A stretch of 5,330 bases of DNA from Chloroflexota bacterium (GCA_016210375.1 JACQUH010000138.1:1-5330), one strand, 5' to 3'. Shown: positions 1 to 4,442, counted from the first letter of the stretch. The notes: generated by a model not told the origin, from the letters alone. Program-made: numbers and translations.

Positions 1-10
1 CCCCCTGTGG

Positions 11-37
11 TCCCCCTCTCCGCAACGGAGAGGGGGA
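11..37. repeat. Perfect 12-bp hairpin repeat (REP-like)
   Basis: TCCCCCTCTCCG at 11-22 is the exact reverse complement of 26-37, with a 3-base loop CAA. No T-tract follows, so this is not a standard intrinsic terminator. The C/T-rich arm with a G/A-rich return arm resembles the short dispersed palindromes found between genes in many GC-rich bacteria. That class assignment is inference. The hairpin itself is seen directly. Confidence 0.7.
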
Positions 38-102
38 CGATGCTCTGAAGAATCGGTGTGATGCGGCCTTGCCGCAACACACCCATTCAAAACAATCTTC
101 TA

Positions 103-125
103 CCCCTTCCCATGCGGGAAGGGGG
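103..125. repeat. Second hairpin repeat of the same style
   Basis: CCCCTTCCC at 103-111 pairs perfectly with 116-124 around the loop ATGC. It is followed by GATTAAGGGAGTTAGG. The general plan (pyrimidine-rich arm, tiny loop, purine-rich arm) matches the hairpin at 11-37, which suggests two members or two halves of one dispersed element upstream of rtcB. Confidence 0.6.
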
Positions 126-138
126 ATTAAGGGAGTTA

Positions 139-157
139 GGTCATTTTGTACATGACC
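139..157. promoter_or_regulatory. Inverted repeat upstream of rtcB, possible operator
   Basis: GGTCAT (139-144) and ATGACC (152-157) are perfect inverted arms separated by 7 bases. The repeat lies about 55 bases before the rtcB start. It could be an operator or a 5'UTR hairpin. No clear -35/-10 pair is visible beside it, so its role is open. Confidence 0.3.
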
Positions 158-196
158 ATCAGGAGGCGGTACACAAACCTTCTGAGATACCTTCCC

Positions 197-203
197 AAGG
201 AGG
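197..203 (+). promoter_or_regulatory. Strong Shine-Dalgarno that sets the rtcB start
   Basis: AAGGAGG ends 7 bases before the ATG at 211. The frame is open back to 58, but no comparable ribosome-binding site precedes the earlier ATGs. The stretch 58-210 also includes a palindromic repeat, so 211 is the preferred start. Confidence 0.8.
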
Positions 204-210
204 CTCCCGC

Positions 211-1662
211 ATGGCCCCGCCACTAACACGCTTGGACGCCTACCGCTGGCAGATCACCGCATCGTATAAGCCCGGCATGAGAGTCCCCGGCGTCATCTTC
301 GCCAGCGACGCCCTCATGGAGCAGCTCCAGGAGGACCAGGCCCTGGAGCAGGTGGCCAACGTCGCCTTTCTGCCCGGCATCGTCGGCGCATCCCTGGCCA
401 TGCCTGACGTCCACTGGGGCTATGGGTTTGCCGTGGGGGGCATCGCCGCCACCGACGTGGGACGCGGCGGCGTTGTCTCCCCCGGCGGCGTCGGCTTTGA
501 CATCAACTGCGGCGTCCGCCTCCTGCGCACGGGCCTCACCGAGGACGAGGTGCGCCCGCGCCTGCGCGACCTCGTCTCCGCCCTCTTCCACAACGTCCCC
601 TCGGGGCTGGGCTCCTCGGGGCGCATCCGCCTGGGCGGCGAGGAGGTAGACGATGTCATGCGCCAGGGCGCCCGCTGGGCCGTGGGACAGGGCATGGGCG
701 TGGCCGAGGACCTGGAGGCGACGGAGGGGCACGGCTGCCTGGCCGGGGCCGACCCCACCGACGTGGGCGAGCGGCCTCGCCAGCGCGGCGCCGGACAGCT
801 CGGCACCCTGGGCTCCGGCAACCACTTCCTGGAGGTGCAGGCGGTGGAGGAGGTCTTTGACGCCGCCGGTGCCGGGGCCATGGGCATCACGGGCGTGGGC
901 CAGGTCACCGTCATGTTCCACTGCGGCTCCCGGGGCTTCGGCCACCAGGTCTGCGACGACGCCATCAAGGTCATGACCACCGCCGTCAAACGCTACGGCA
1001 TTGACGTGCCCGACCGCCAGCTCGCCTGCGTCCCCGTGCGGTCGCCGGAAGGCGAGGCGTACCTCTCCGCCATGCGCTGCGCCGCCAACTACGCCTTCGC
1101 CAATCGCCAGGCCATCGCTCACTGGGTGCGGGAGAGCTTCGCCGGCGTCTTTGGGCGCTCCTGGCAGGCCCTGGGCATGTCCCAGGTGTACGACGTCTGC
1201 CACAACATCGCCAAGATAGAGGAGCACACCGTGGACGGGGCGGCGCTGAGCCTCTGCGTCCACCGCAAGGGGGCCACGCGCGCCTTCCCGCCCGGCCACC
1301 CGGAGCTGCCCCAGCGCTACCAGGCCGTGGGCCAGCCCGTGCTCATCCCTGGCGACATGGGGCGGTACTCCTACCTGGCCGTGGGCACGCAGAGGGCCAT
1401 GGAGGTCAGCTTTGGCTCCACCTGCCATGGAGCGGGGCGCGCCGAGAGCCGCGGGGCCGCCAGGCGCGCCCTGAAGGGCCGCGACATCCAGCGAGAGCTG
1501 GAGGCCCAGGGCATCATCGTCATGGCGGCCAGCCGGGGAGACCTGGCCGAGGAGGCCTCCCGCGCCTACAAGGACGTTGCCAACGTCATTGACGCCGCCG
1601 AGGGCGCCGGCCTCTGCCGCAAGGTCGCCCGCATGAGGCCCCTGGGCGTGGTGAAGGGGTAA
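211..1662 (+). CDS. rtcB: RNA-splicing ligase RtcB (3'-phosphate RNA ligase)
   Basis: This is a 483-aa RtcB, the cytosolic GTP- and Mn-dependent ligase that joins RNA 2',3'-cyclic phosphate or 3'-phosphate ends to 5'-OH ends in RNA repair and, in some lineages, tRNA splicing. The expected active-site residues are all visible. They are D97 and C100 in GVGFDINCGVRLLRT, N204/H205 in GSGNHFLEV, H237 in FHCGSRG, H331 in CHNIAKIEEH, and H406 in GSTCHGAGR, the histidine that carries GMP. HRKGATRAF (351-359) is the conserved nucleotide-binding stretch. Spacing matches the well-studied archaeal enzyme almost residue for residue, and the length is typical (about 480 aa), so the gene is complete. The start at 211 is supported by AAGGAGG 7 bases upstream. 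No archease gene is present in this window. The next gene, rnhA, is 185 bases away on the same strand. The identification is secure. The physiological substrate is unknown. Confidence 0.97.
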   Translation: MAPPLTRLDAYRWQITASYKPGMRVPGVIFASDALMEQLQEDQALEQVANVAFLPGIVGASLAMPDVHWGYGFAVGGIAATDVGRGGVVSPGGVGFDINCGVRLLRTGLTEDEVRPRLRDLVSALFHNVPSGLGSSGRIRLGGEEVDDVMRQGARWAVGQGMGVAEDLEATEGHGCLAGADPTDVGERPRQRGAGQLGTLGSGNHFLEVQAVEEVFDAAGAGAMGITGVGQVTVMFHCGSRGFGHQVCDDAIKVMTTAVKRYGIDVPDRQLACVPVRSPEGEAYLSAMRCAANYAFANRQAIAHWVRESFAGVFGRSWQALGMSQVYDVCHNIAKIEEHTVDGAALSLCVHRKGATRAFPPGHPELPQRYQAVGQPVLIPGDMGRYSYLAVGTQRAMEVSFGSTCHGAGRAESRGAARRALKGRDIQRELEAQGIIVMAASRGDLAEEASRAYKDVANVIDAAEGAGLCRKVARMRPLGVVKG

Positions 1663-1698
1663 GGACTGCCCGTGGTCGTGCTGGGCGGAGCGGTCAAA

Positions 1699-1722
1699 CG
1701 CGATGTCTCGTGCCCCATCGCG
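1699..1722. other. 7-bp inverted repeat after rtcB
   Basis: CGCGATG (1699-1705) and CATCGCG (1716-1722) are perfect arms around a 10-base loop, about 37 bases after the rtcB stop. There is no T-tract, so at most it is a weak or Rho-assisted 3' end structure. It lies in the otherwise featureless gap between rtcB and rnhA. Confidence 0.3.
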
Positions 1723-1789
1723 CCGCGAAGCATCTCCCATCCTGTCAGCCCTCGGTAGGGGCGAGGTATCGGCCTGTTCCTGGGCAGCC

Positions 1790-1818
1790 TTGCGCCACCG
1801 CGTTTCTTGAAAGATACT
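1790..1818 (+). promoter_or_regulatory. Possible promoter for rnhA
   Basis: TTGCGC (1790-1795) and GATACT (1813-1818) are separated by 17 bases and lie about 30 bases before the rnhA ATG. Each hexamer only partly matches the sigma-70 consensus. The call rests on spacing and position, so it is tentative. Confidence 0.3.
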
Positions 1819-1847
1819 CCTTCAAACATCTCTCACTGGTAACAACC

Positions 1848-2324
1848 ATGAACGCGATTCGCCCTTGGGTCACTCTCTACACCGACGGCGCATGCATCGG
1901 GAATCCCGGTCCCGGCGGCTATGGCGTTGTCCTTTTGCAAGGATCAGACCGCAGAGAGCTCTCCGCCGGCTACCGTCGCACCACCAACAACCGCATGGAG
2001 ATCATGGCCGCCATCGCCGGCCTGGAGGCCCTCACCCAGCCCTGCTACGTCACCGTCTACAGCGATTCCCAGTACCTCGTCAACGCTATAGAGGAGGGCT
2101 GGGCCGAGAAGTGGCGCGCCAACGGCTGGATGCGCACCAGGAACCAGAGGGCCCTCAACCCCGACCTCTGGGAACGCCTCCTGAAGCTCTGCGAGTTCCA
2201 CTCCGTGGGGTTCCAGTGGGTCCCGGGCCACGCTGGCATTGGAGAAAACGCCCGCTGCGACCGCCTCGCCGTCGCCGCCGCCAAGGGCAAGGGCCTACTG
2301 ATAGACGGCGGGTACAGGCCGTAG
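1848..2324 (+). CDS. rnhA: Ribonuclease HI (type 1 RNase H)
   Basis: This is a 158-aa RNase HI, which cuts the RNA strand of RNA/DNA hybrids in the cytosol (R-loops, replication primers, misincorporated ribonucleotides). The catalytic set is complete: D13 in YTDGACIGNPGPGG, E51 in NNRMEIMAAI, D73 in VYSDSQYLVNA, H128 in VPGHAG and D138 in ARCDRLA. The Trp- and Arg-rich stretch at 85-111 corresponds to the basic protrusion (handle) that grips the hybrid. Length is normal for the bacterial family (about 150-160 aa). The ATG at 1848 gives exactly the expected N-terminus. The upstream frame to 1710 has no family similarity, and the Shine-Dalgarno here is poor. The last 15 residues, ending in KGKGLLIDGGYRP, are echoed in a second diverged copy at 3021-3069, after the downstream toxin gene. 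The gene is intact despite that duplication. Confidence 0.96.
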   Translation: MNAIRPWVTLYTDGACIGNPGPGGYGVVLLQGSDRRELSAGYRRTTNNRMEIMAAIAGLEALTQPCYVTVYSDSQYLVNAIEEGWAEKWRANGWMRTRNQRALNPDLWERLLKLCEFHSVGFQWVPGHAGIGENARCDRLAVAAAKGKGLLIDGGYRP

Positions 2325-2325
2325 C
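2276..2325 (+). repeat. Direct repeat copy 1: 3' end of intact rnhA
   Basis: These 50 bases match 3021-3070 at 43 positions without gaps. The last 23 (2303-2325 against 3048-3070) are identical and include the stop codon plus one base. Similarity ends right after that. With copy 2 it brackets the DUF433/DUF5615 pair. Confidence 0.85.
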
Positions 2326-2352
2326 TTACCATCATCGGGGAGTTGCATGAAC

Positions 2353-2386
2353 GGTAGATTCATTCTACCAACCCCCATGCTATTAT
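2353..2386 (+). promoter_or_regulatory. Extended -10 promoter with upstream palindrome, first TA pair
   Basis: TGCTATTAT (2378-2386) reads as an extended -10 (TGn followed by TATTAT), which would start transcription near 2393, about 28 bases before the TTG start. No good -35 is present, as is common with extended -10 promoters. Just upstream is the inverted repeat GGTAGA (2353-2358), 5 bases, TCTACC (2364-2369), covering the -35 region. This is a natural place for an autoregulatory operator bound by the antitoxin. The promoter shape and the palindrome are seen. The operator role is inference. Confidence 0.45.
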
Positions 2387-2420
2387 TGCATCGTAACATC
2401 CTTTGGCTGAGGAGAGAGCG

Positions 2421-2645
2421 TTGAAGTACACGCGCATCACCGTCAACCCAAATCAAATGGGCGGATTGCCCTGCATTCGTGGTCTGCGCATCCCTGTTGC
2501 CGCCGTAGTGGACATGGTCGCCCAGAAAATGACCATTCAAGAGATCCTGGAGGAATACCCGGACCTGGAGGCAGAAGACATATGGGAGTCACTACGCTTT
2601 GCCGCTGAGGCCGTGCGTGAGCGGGAGCTTCCCCTCAGGACATGA
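2421..2645 (+). CDS. DUF433 family antitoxin, first pair
   Basis: This is a 74-aa DUF433 protein, a small helix-turn-helix-like family usually encoded just upstream of PIN-like nucleases and regarded as their antitoxin (VapB45-type relatives). The family signature GGLPCIRGLRIPV is at residues 14-26, followed by a helical segment with MTIQEILEEYPDL (37-49) that fits the DNA-binding-like fold. Start choice: the frame opens with TTG at 2403, but GAGGAG at 2409-2414 sits 6 bases before TTG 2421. Starting there gives MKYTRITVNP, the usual N-terminus of the family. The stop overlaps the next gene's ATG (ATGA, 2642-2645), which indicates translational coupling with the toxin. It probably neutralises the downstream nuclease and may repress its own promoter. 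That function is inferred from family and context. Confidence 0.88.
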   Translation: MKYTRITVNPNQMGGLPCIRGLRIPVAAVVDMVAQKMTIQEILEEYPDLEAEDIWESLRFAAEAVRERELPLRT

Positions 2646-3007
2646 AGTTTCTTATTGACAACGCCCTCTCTCCCTTACTTGCCCAACGCTTGCGAGAGGC
2701 CGGCCACGACGCAGTACATTTGCGCGAGCGCGGCATGCAGAGCATTCCTGACCGGGAGGTGTTCGCTCTCGCCTCCGACGAAGGACGGATACTCGTTTCT
2801 GCCGACACTGATTTCGGAGCGATCTTAGCTTGGTGGGAAGCTAGTCATCCGTCTGTGATTCTGTTTCGAAGGGGCCTGGCCCGCCGTTCGGCCTACCAGG
2901 CCAATACTCTCCTGCCTAAGCTCGCCGACCTCCAGGACGCCCTTGAGCGCGGCAGCATCGTCGTCATGGAGCCAGGACGAATACGCATCAGAACATTGCC
3001 GTTGTAG
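2642..3007 (+). CDS. DUF5615 PIN-like toxin nuclease, first pair
   Basis: This is a 121-aa DUF5615 protein with a PIN-like fold (related to the Mut7-C and VapC45 group), probably the RNase toxin of the pair. Acidic residues expected at the metal site are present: D6 in FLIDNALSP, D37 in PDREVFALA, and D55/D57 in LVSADTDFG. The conserved core continues with PSVILFRRG (70-78) and ends with GRIRIRTLPL, a normal C-terminus, so the gene is complete. It starts inside the antitoxin stop (ATGA overlap) and has no separate promoter. The stop codon at 3005-3007 is followed almost immediately by the rnhA-tail remnant. No RNA target can be read from the sequence. Family membership is firm. The toxin role is inferred from the pairing. 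Confidence 0.88.
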   Translation: MKFLIDNALSPLLAQRLREAGHDAVHLRERGMQSIPDREVFALASDEGRILVSADTDFGAILAWWEASHPSVILFRRGLARRSAYQANTLLPKLADLQDALERGSIVVMEPGRIRIRTLPL

Positions 3008-3020
3008 GAGACCATCGCTG

Positions 3021-3070
3021 CGCTGCCAAAGGGAAGAGCTTGCTGAAAGACGGCGGGTACAGGCCGTAGC
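3021..3070 (+). pseudogene. Direct repeat copy 2: orphan 3' fragment of an rnhA gene
   Basis: In frame with TAG at 3067-3069 this reads AAKGKSLLKDGGYRP, against AAKGKGLLIDGGYRP at the end of the intact RNase HI. Of the 7 differences across the 50 aligned bases, 5 are synonymous (GCC/GCT, AAG/AAA, GGC/GGG, and two in CTA/TTG) and 2 change residues (G to S, I to K). This pattern points to a tail that diverged while still part of a working rnhA, not to drift of a dead copy. Weak similarity may extend back to about 3011 with a 2-base indel. No start or catalytic part is present. It abuts the end of the first toxin gene. Confidence 0.75.
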
Positions 3071-3117
3071 CGCTTTCCGGCATGGTGAATAACTCGGAGA
3101 CGGAACTCAACATGCAT

Positions 3118-3146
3118 TTGACATGTAAAGCATAGGAGGCTATGAT
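3118..3146 (+). promoter_or_regulatory. Near-consensus sigma-70-type promoter
   Basis: TTGACA (3118-3123), exactly 17 bases, then TATGAT (3141-3146): a perfect -35 and a 5/6 -10 at ideal spacing. Transcription would start near 3153. This is by far the best promoter in the window and drives only the small Gly-rich gene, with a ~93-nt leader. It implies strong expression or tight control further downstream. Confidence 0.75.
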
Positions 3147-3152
3147 TGTTTT

Positions 3153-3245
3153 CCCAAAACGGGGTGAGGGCAAAACACCCTTCAATTACAAGCCTAGACG
3201 GGAAATCCGGCTGGATACCCCGTAAGTTAATGGAGGGGTCTGAAC
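3153..3245 (+). promoter_or_regulatory. Structured 5' leader with two competing folds at the SD
   Basis: ACGGGGT (3159-3165) pairs perfectly with ACCCCGT (3217-3223). It encloses two small hairpins, one from GAGGG/CCCTT at 3166-3170/3178-3182 and one from CGG/CCG plus AGC/GCT at 3191-3212, so a three-way junction is possible. The same ACCCC (3217-3221) can instead pair with GGGGT (3235-3239), which overlaps the Shine-Dalgarno GGAGGGG (3232-3238). The two pairings exclude each other, so one leaves the ribosome site free and the other covers it. I match it to no known riboswitch class. The pairings are seen. The switch function is inference. Confidence 0.45.
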
Positions 3246-3440
3246 ATGAGCACAGTAGTGGTACAGGCAAAGGGTGGTGGTGGTAAGGGCGGAGGAGGTG
3301 GAGGAAAAAGTGGTGGTAAGGGCGGAGGAGGTGGAGGAAAAAGTGGTGGTAAGGGCGGAGGATCCAATCCTAACTTCCCAAGTAGGACACCCAATCCATC
3401 TGGCCCAGGTAGAGGGAACAATCCTCCCGGGAAGAAATAG
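3246..3440 (+). CDS. Small Gly/Lys-rich low-complexity protein
   Basis: This is a 64-aa protein I do not recognise. Residues 1-9 (MSTVVVQAK) lead into a Gly/Lys/Ser tract (about 10-39) built from the 11-residue unit GGKGGGGGGKS, and then a Pro/Asn/Arg-rich tail ending GRGNNPPGKK. It has many Lys and Arg and no acidic residues at all, so it is strongly basic and probably disordered. It has no cysteine, signal peptide or membrane segment. Evidence that it is a real gene: GGAGGGG ends 7 bases before the ATG, a near-consensus promoter and structured leader precede it, and a hairpin follows the stop. Nucleic-acid binding or a role as a small modified peptide is conceivable, but neither is shown. 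The other frames here are also open because of the repeat, but they lack a ribosome site. Confidence 0.65.
   Translation: MSTVVVQAKGGGGKGGGGGGKSGGKGGGGGGKSGGKGGGSNPNFPSRTPNPSGPGRGNNPPGKK
3279..3362 (+). repeat. 33-bp in-frame tandem repeat, about 2.5 copies
   Basis: Units at 3279-3311 and 3312-3344 are identical over all 33 bases. A third begins at 3345 and is identical for 18 bases to 3362. The period is 11 codons (GGKGGGGGGKS). Identity at synonymous sites means recent expansion by slippage or unequal exchange. Copy number probably varies between strains. Confidence 0.9.
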
Positions 3441-3446
3441 AAATAC

Positions 3447-3472
3447 GTTCCAGCGGTAGGCACCGCTGGAAT
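3447..3472 (+). terminator. Hairpin after the Gly-rich gene, terminator-like
   Basis: TTCCAGCGGT (3448-3457) pairs perfectly with ACCGCTGGAA (3462-3471) around a 4-base loop, with a G-T pair extending it. It lies 7 bases after the stop codon. The stem is terminator-like, but no T-run follows on the + strand, so termination would be imperfect. It may instead protect the 3' end of the transcript. Confidence 0.5.
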
Positions 3473-3515
3473 CCTCAAACATTTGATCTCGGCATTGCCC
3501 CTGCGCCAAACTGGT

Positions 3516-3539
3516 TGCCTTGGGTGTTTTACCCAGGCA
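3516..3539. other. Second hairpin in the intergenic region
   Basis: TGCC plus TGGGT (3516-3525, one T bulged) pairs with ACCCAGGCA (3531-3539) around the loop GTTTT, giving nine base pairs. It could be a further 3' end structure of the Gly-rich transcript or a short ncRNA hairpin. There is no T-tract. Confidence 0.3.
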
Positions 3540-3693
3540 CATTCAGGTGCAGTCTGGACAAGGGCCGCAGGTATGAGTCTTGCCTGATTATCTCCCCTCC
3601 CCTGCTGCCATCGTTTCGGTAAGCAGCGAATCCTCTCCAATCCTTCGGCAGCTTCCCCAGCCGGTTCGTCTCCCGTTTGAAGAGCCCCCATGT
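3540..3693. other. Intergenic stretch with no recognised feature
   Basis: I find no gene, tRNA or clear repeat here. A + strand frame runs in from 3580 to the second antitoxin, but it lacks a ribosome site and resembles no family. The minus-strand frames show no recognisable domain. A distant GCTGCC/GGCAGC pairing is present but weak. Confidence 0.4.
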
Positions 3694-3757
3694 CCGTATG
3701 CCCCTATGCCCTATGCTCTGTCCTCTGCGCCAGCCTGCCCCATTGCCCGATTGCCCG
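3694..3757. repeat. Degenerate 7-8-bp tandem repeats, array 1
   Basis: C/T-rich units of the type CTATGCC / CTATGCT / CTCTGCG grade into 8-base units ending in ATTGCCCG. The G of each TG recurs at 3700, 3708, 3715, 3727, 3737, 3745 and 3753, with one extra at 3720. A second array of the same style lies at 4396-4442, before the DUF255 gene. Confidence 0.55.
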
Positions 3758-3767
3758 TCTCCCATCG

Positions 3768-3776
3768 TGGTAGAAT
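3768..3776 (+). promoter_or_regulatory. Extended -10 promoter, second TA pair
   Basis: TGGTAGAAT is an extended -10 (TGn followed by TAGAAT). It would start transcription near 3783, about 31 bases before the antitoxin ATG at 3814. TTGCCC at 3751-3756 is only 14 bases upstream, too close for a normal -35. The arrangement parallels the extended -10 before the first pair. Confidence 0.4.
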
Positions 3777-3813
3777 AGGACCTCAAGGTTCTCTTCAACG
3801 GAGCAGCGTAGCC

Positions 3814-4020
3814 ATGAAGTGGATCGTTGCGGACCCGGAACACCTGGGTGGCGCCCCACGCGTGCGGGATACCCGTATCTCCATAGCCCTGCTCCTGGAG
3901 CTTCTCTCCACCGGCATGACGATTCCCGAGATTGTGAAGGAGTATCCCAGCCTCAGCGAAGAGGCAGTCCGGGGCGCCCTGGCAGAGTTGGCCCACTCTG
4001 AACTGCTCGCCGTCCGATGA
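3814..4020 (+). CDS. DUF433 family antitoxin, second pair
   Basis: This is a 68-aa DUF433 protein. The signature GGAPRVRDTRISI is at residues 12-24, and the helical segment GMTIPEIVKEYPSLSEEAV is at 34-52, matching the same positions in the first antitoxin. Outside these motifs the two are clearly different, so this is a separate lineage and not a recent duplicate. The ATG at 3814 gives the usual family N-terminus (MKWIVADPEHLGG). GGAG at 3800-3803 is a modest ribosome site. The frame continues upstream without family similarity. The stop overlaps the toxin ATG (ATGA, 4017-4020), the same coupling as in the first pair. The likely role is to hold the downstream nuclease inactive and perhaps autorepress, inferred from family and context. 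Confidence 0.87.
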   Translation: MKWIVADPEHLGGAPRVRDTRISIALLLELLSTGMTIPEIVKEYPSLSEEAVRGALAELAHSELLAVR

Positions 4021-4358
4021 GGCTGCTTCTTGACGAGAACCTGCCAGAAGCCCTGGTAGTCACCCTGCGGGCGCTGGGGCATGAGGTAGATTCAGTCAAT
4101 AGCCTGCACCTCAAGGGCCTGGCAGACAGCGCCTTGAACCGAACAGTTGCCCCGGCTTACGACATCTGTTTTACGAAAGATGCTGGTTTCGTCAACAACG
4201 TCCGTCACATAGCCCCGCTTTCAGACGCGAAACTGATACGGGTTGTCCTGCCCCAGCAGCCAAGAGGACTATTCGTGGAATCGTTGGTGCGGGCCTTTCA
4301 AGACACCAACTGGTCCAGGTACGAGCACTGTAGCGATTGGCCTAGTGACGACGGGTAG
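4017..4358 (+). CDS. DUF5615 PIN-like toxin nuclease, second pair
   Basis: This is a 113-aa DUF5615-type PIN-like protein. It begins LLLDENLPEAL with D6 and E7, has D37 in GLADSAL and D55 in CFTKDAGF, and aligns without gaps to the first toxin through these sites. The position of the second aspartate in the first toxin's ADTDF (D57) is glycine here. The FTKDAGF form may simply mark a different subfamily, but the metal site is not identical. The middle (VVLPQQ, 77-82) and the Trp-containing tail (NWSRYEHCSDWP, 97-108) differ from the first toxin, so cross-neutralisation by the other antitoxin is unlikely. It starts within the antitoxin stop codon and is probably translated by coupling. Toxin activity is inferred from the pairing. 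Confidence 0.85.
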   Translation: MRLLLDENLPEALVVTLRALGHEVDSVNSLHLKGLADSALNRTVAPAYDICFTKDAGFVNNVRHIAPLSDAKLIRVVLPQQPRGLFVESLVRAFQDTNWSRYEHCSDWPSDDG

Positions 4359-4395
4359 CCAACCTGCCGTAACACCTTTTTCTCCCGCCAGCAGC

Positions 4396-4442
4396 CCCTG
4401 TGCTCCATGCTCTACGCTCTATGTCCCCCTGCCCGATTGCTC
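4396..4442. repeat. Degenerate 7-8-bp tandem repeats, array 2
   Basis: Units such as CTCCATG, CTCTACG and CTCTATG are followed by CCCGATTG. The G of each unit falls at 4402, 4409, 4416, 4423, 4431 and 4439, i.e. spacings of 7, 7, 7, 8, 8. The 3' part (CTGCCCGATTGCTCG) closely matches the end of array 1 at 3735-3757. Confidence 0.6.

Noticed and set aside
58..210. N-terminal extension of RtcB by 51 codons
   Set aside because: It includes a palindromic repeat, has no ribosome site and no family similarity. The ATG at 211 has AAGGAGG at ideal spacing and gives the normal length.
223..1740. Long open frame on the minus strand opposite rtcB
   Set aside because: It is antisense to a certain RtcB gene, has low-complexity Gly/Ala/His composition, and arises from strong G/C third-position bias.
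2403..2420. Earlier TTG start for the first DUF433 gene
   Set aside because: The ribosome site GAGGAG lies inside this extension, 6 bases before TTG 2421, which gives the standard family N-terminus.
3153..3225. Known riboswitch class such as c-di-GMP-I, suggested by GGGCAAA and GAAA elements
   Set aside because: The conserved core order and the tetraloop-receptor elements do not line up, so I call only an unclassified structured leader.
3279..3362. Tandem 33-bp repeats as a CRISPR array
   Set aside because: The units are contiguous, identical and in frame, with no unique spacers.
3660..3685. tRNA T-arm-like GGTTCGTCTCC
   Set aside because: There is no supporting 5-bp T-stem, acceptor or anticodon arm on either strand.
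3227..3691. Minus-strand proline-rich frame over the Gly-rich gene
   Set aside because: The Pro runs are the complement of the Gly repeat. It has no domain, and the + strand has the promoter, ribosome site and hairpin.
4347..4381. Intrinsic terminator after the second toxin
   Set aside because: A five-T run at 4377-4381 exists, but the only hairpin before it has a 5-bp stem including a G-T pair and ends 11 bases upstream of the T-run.
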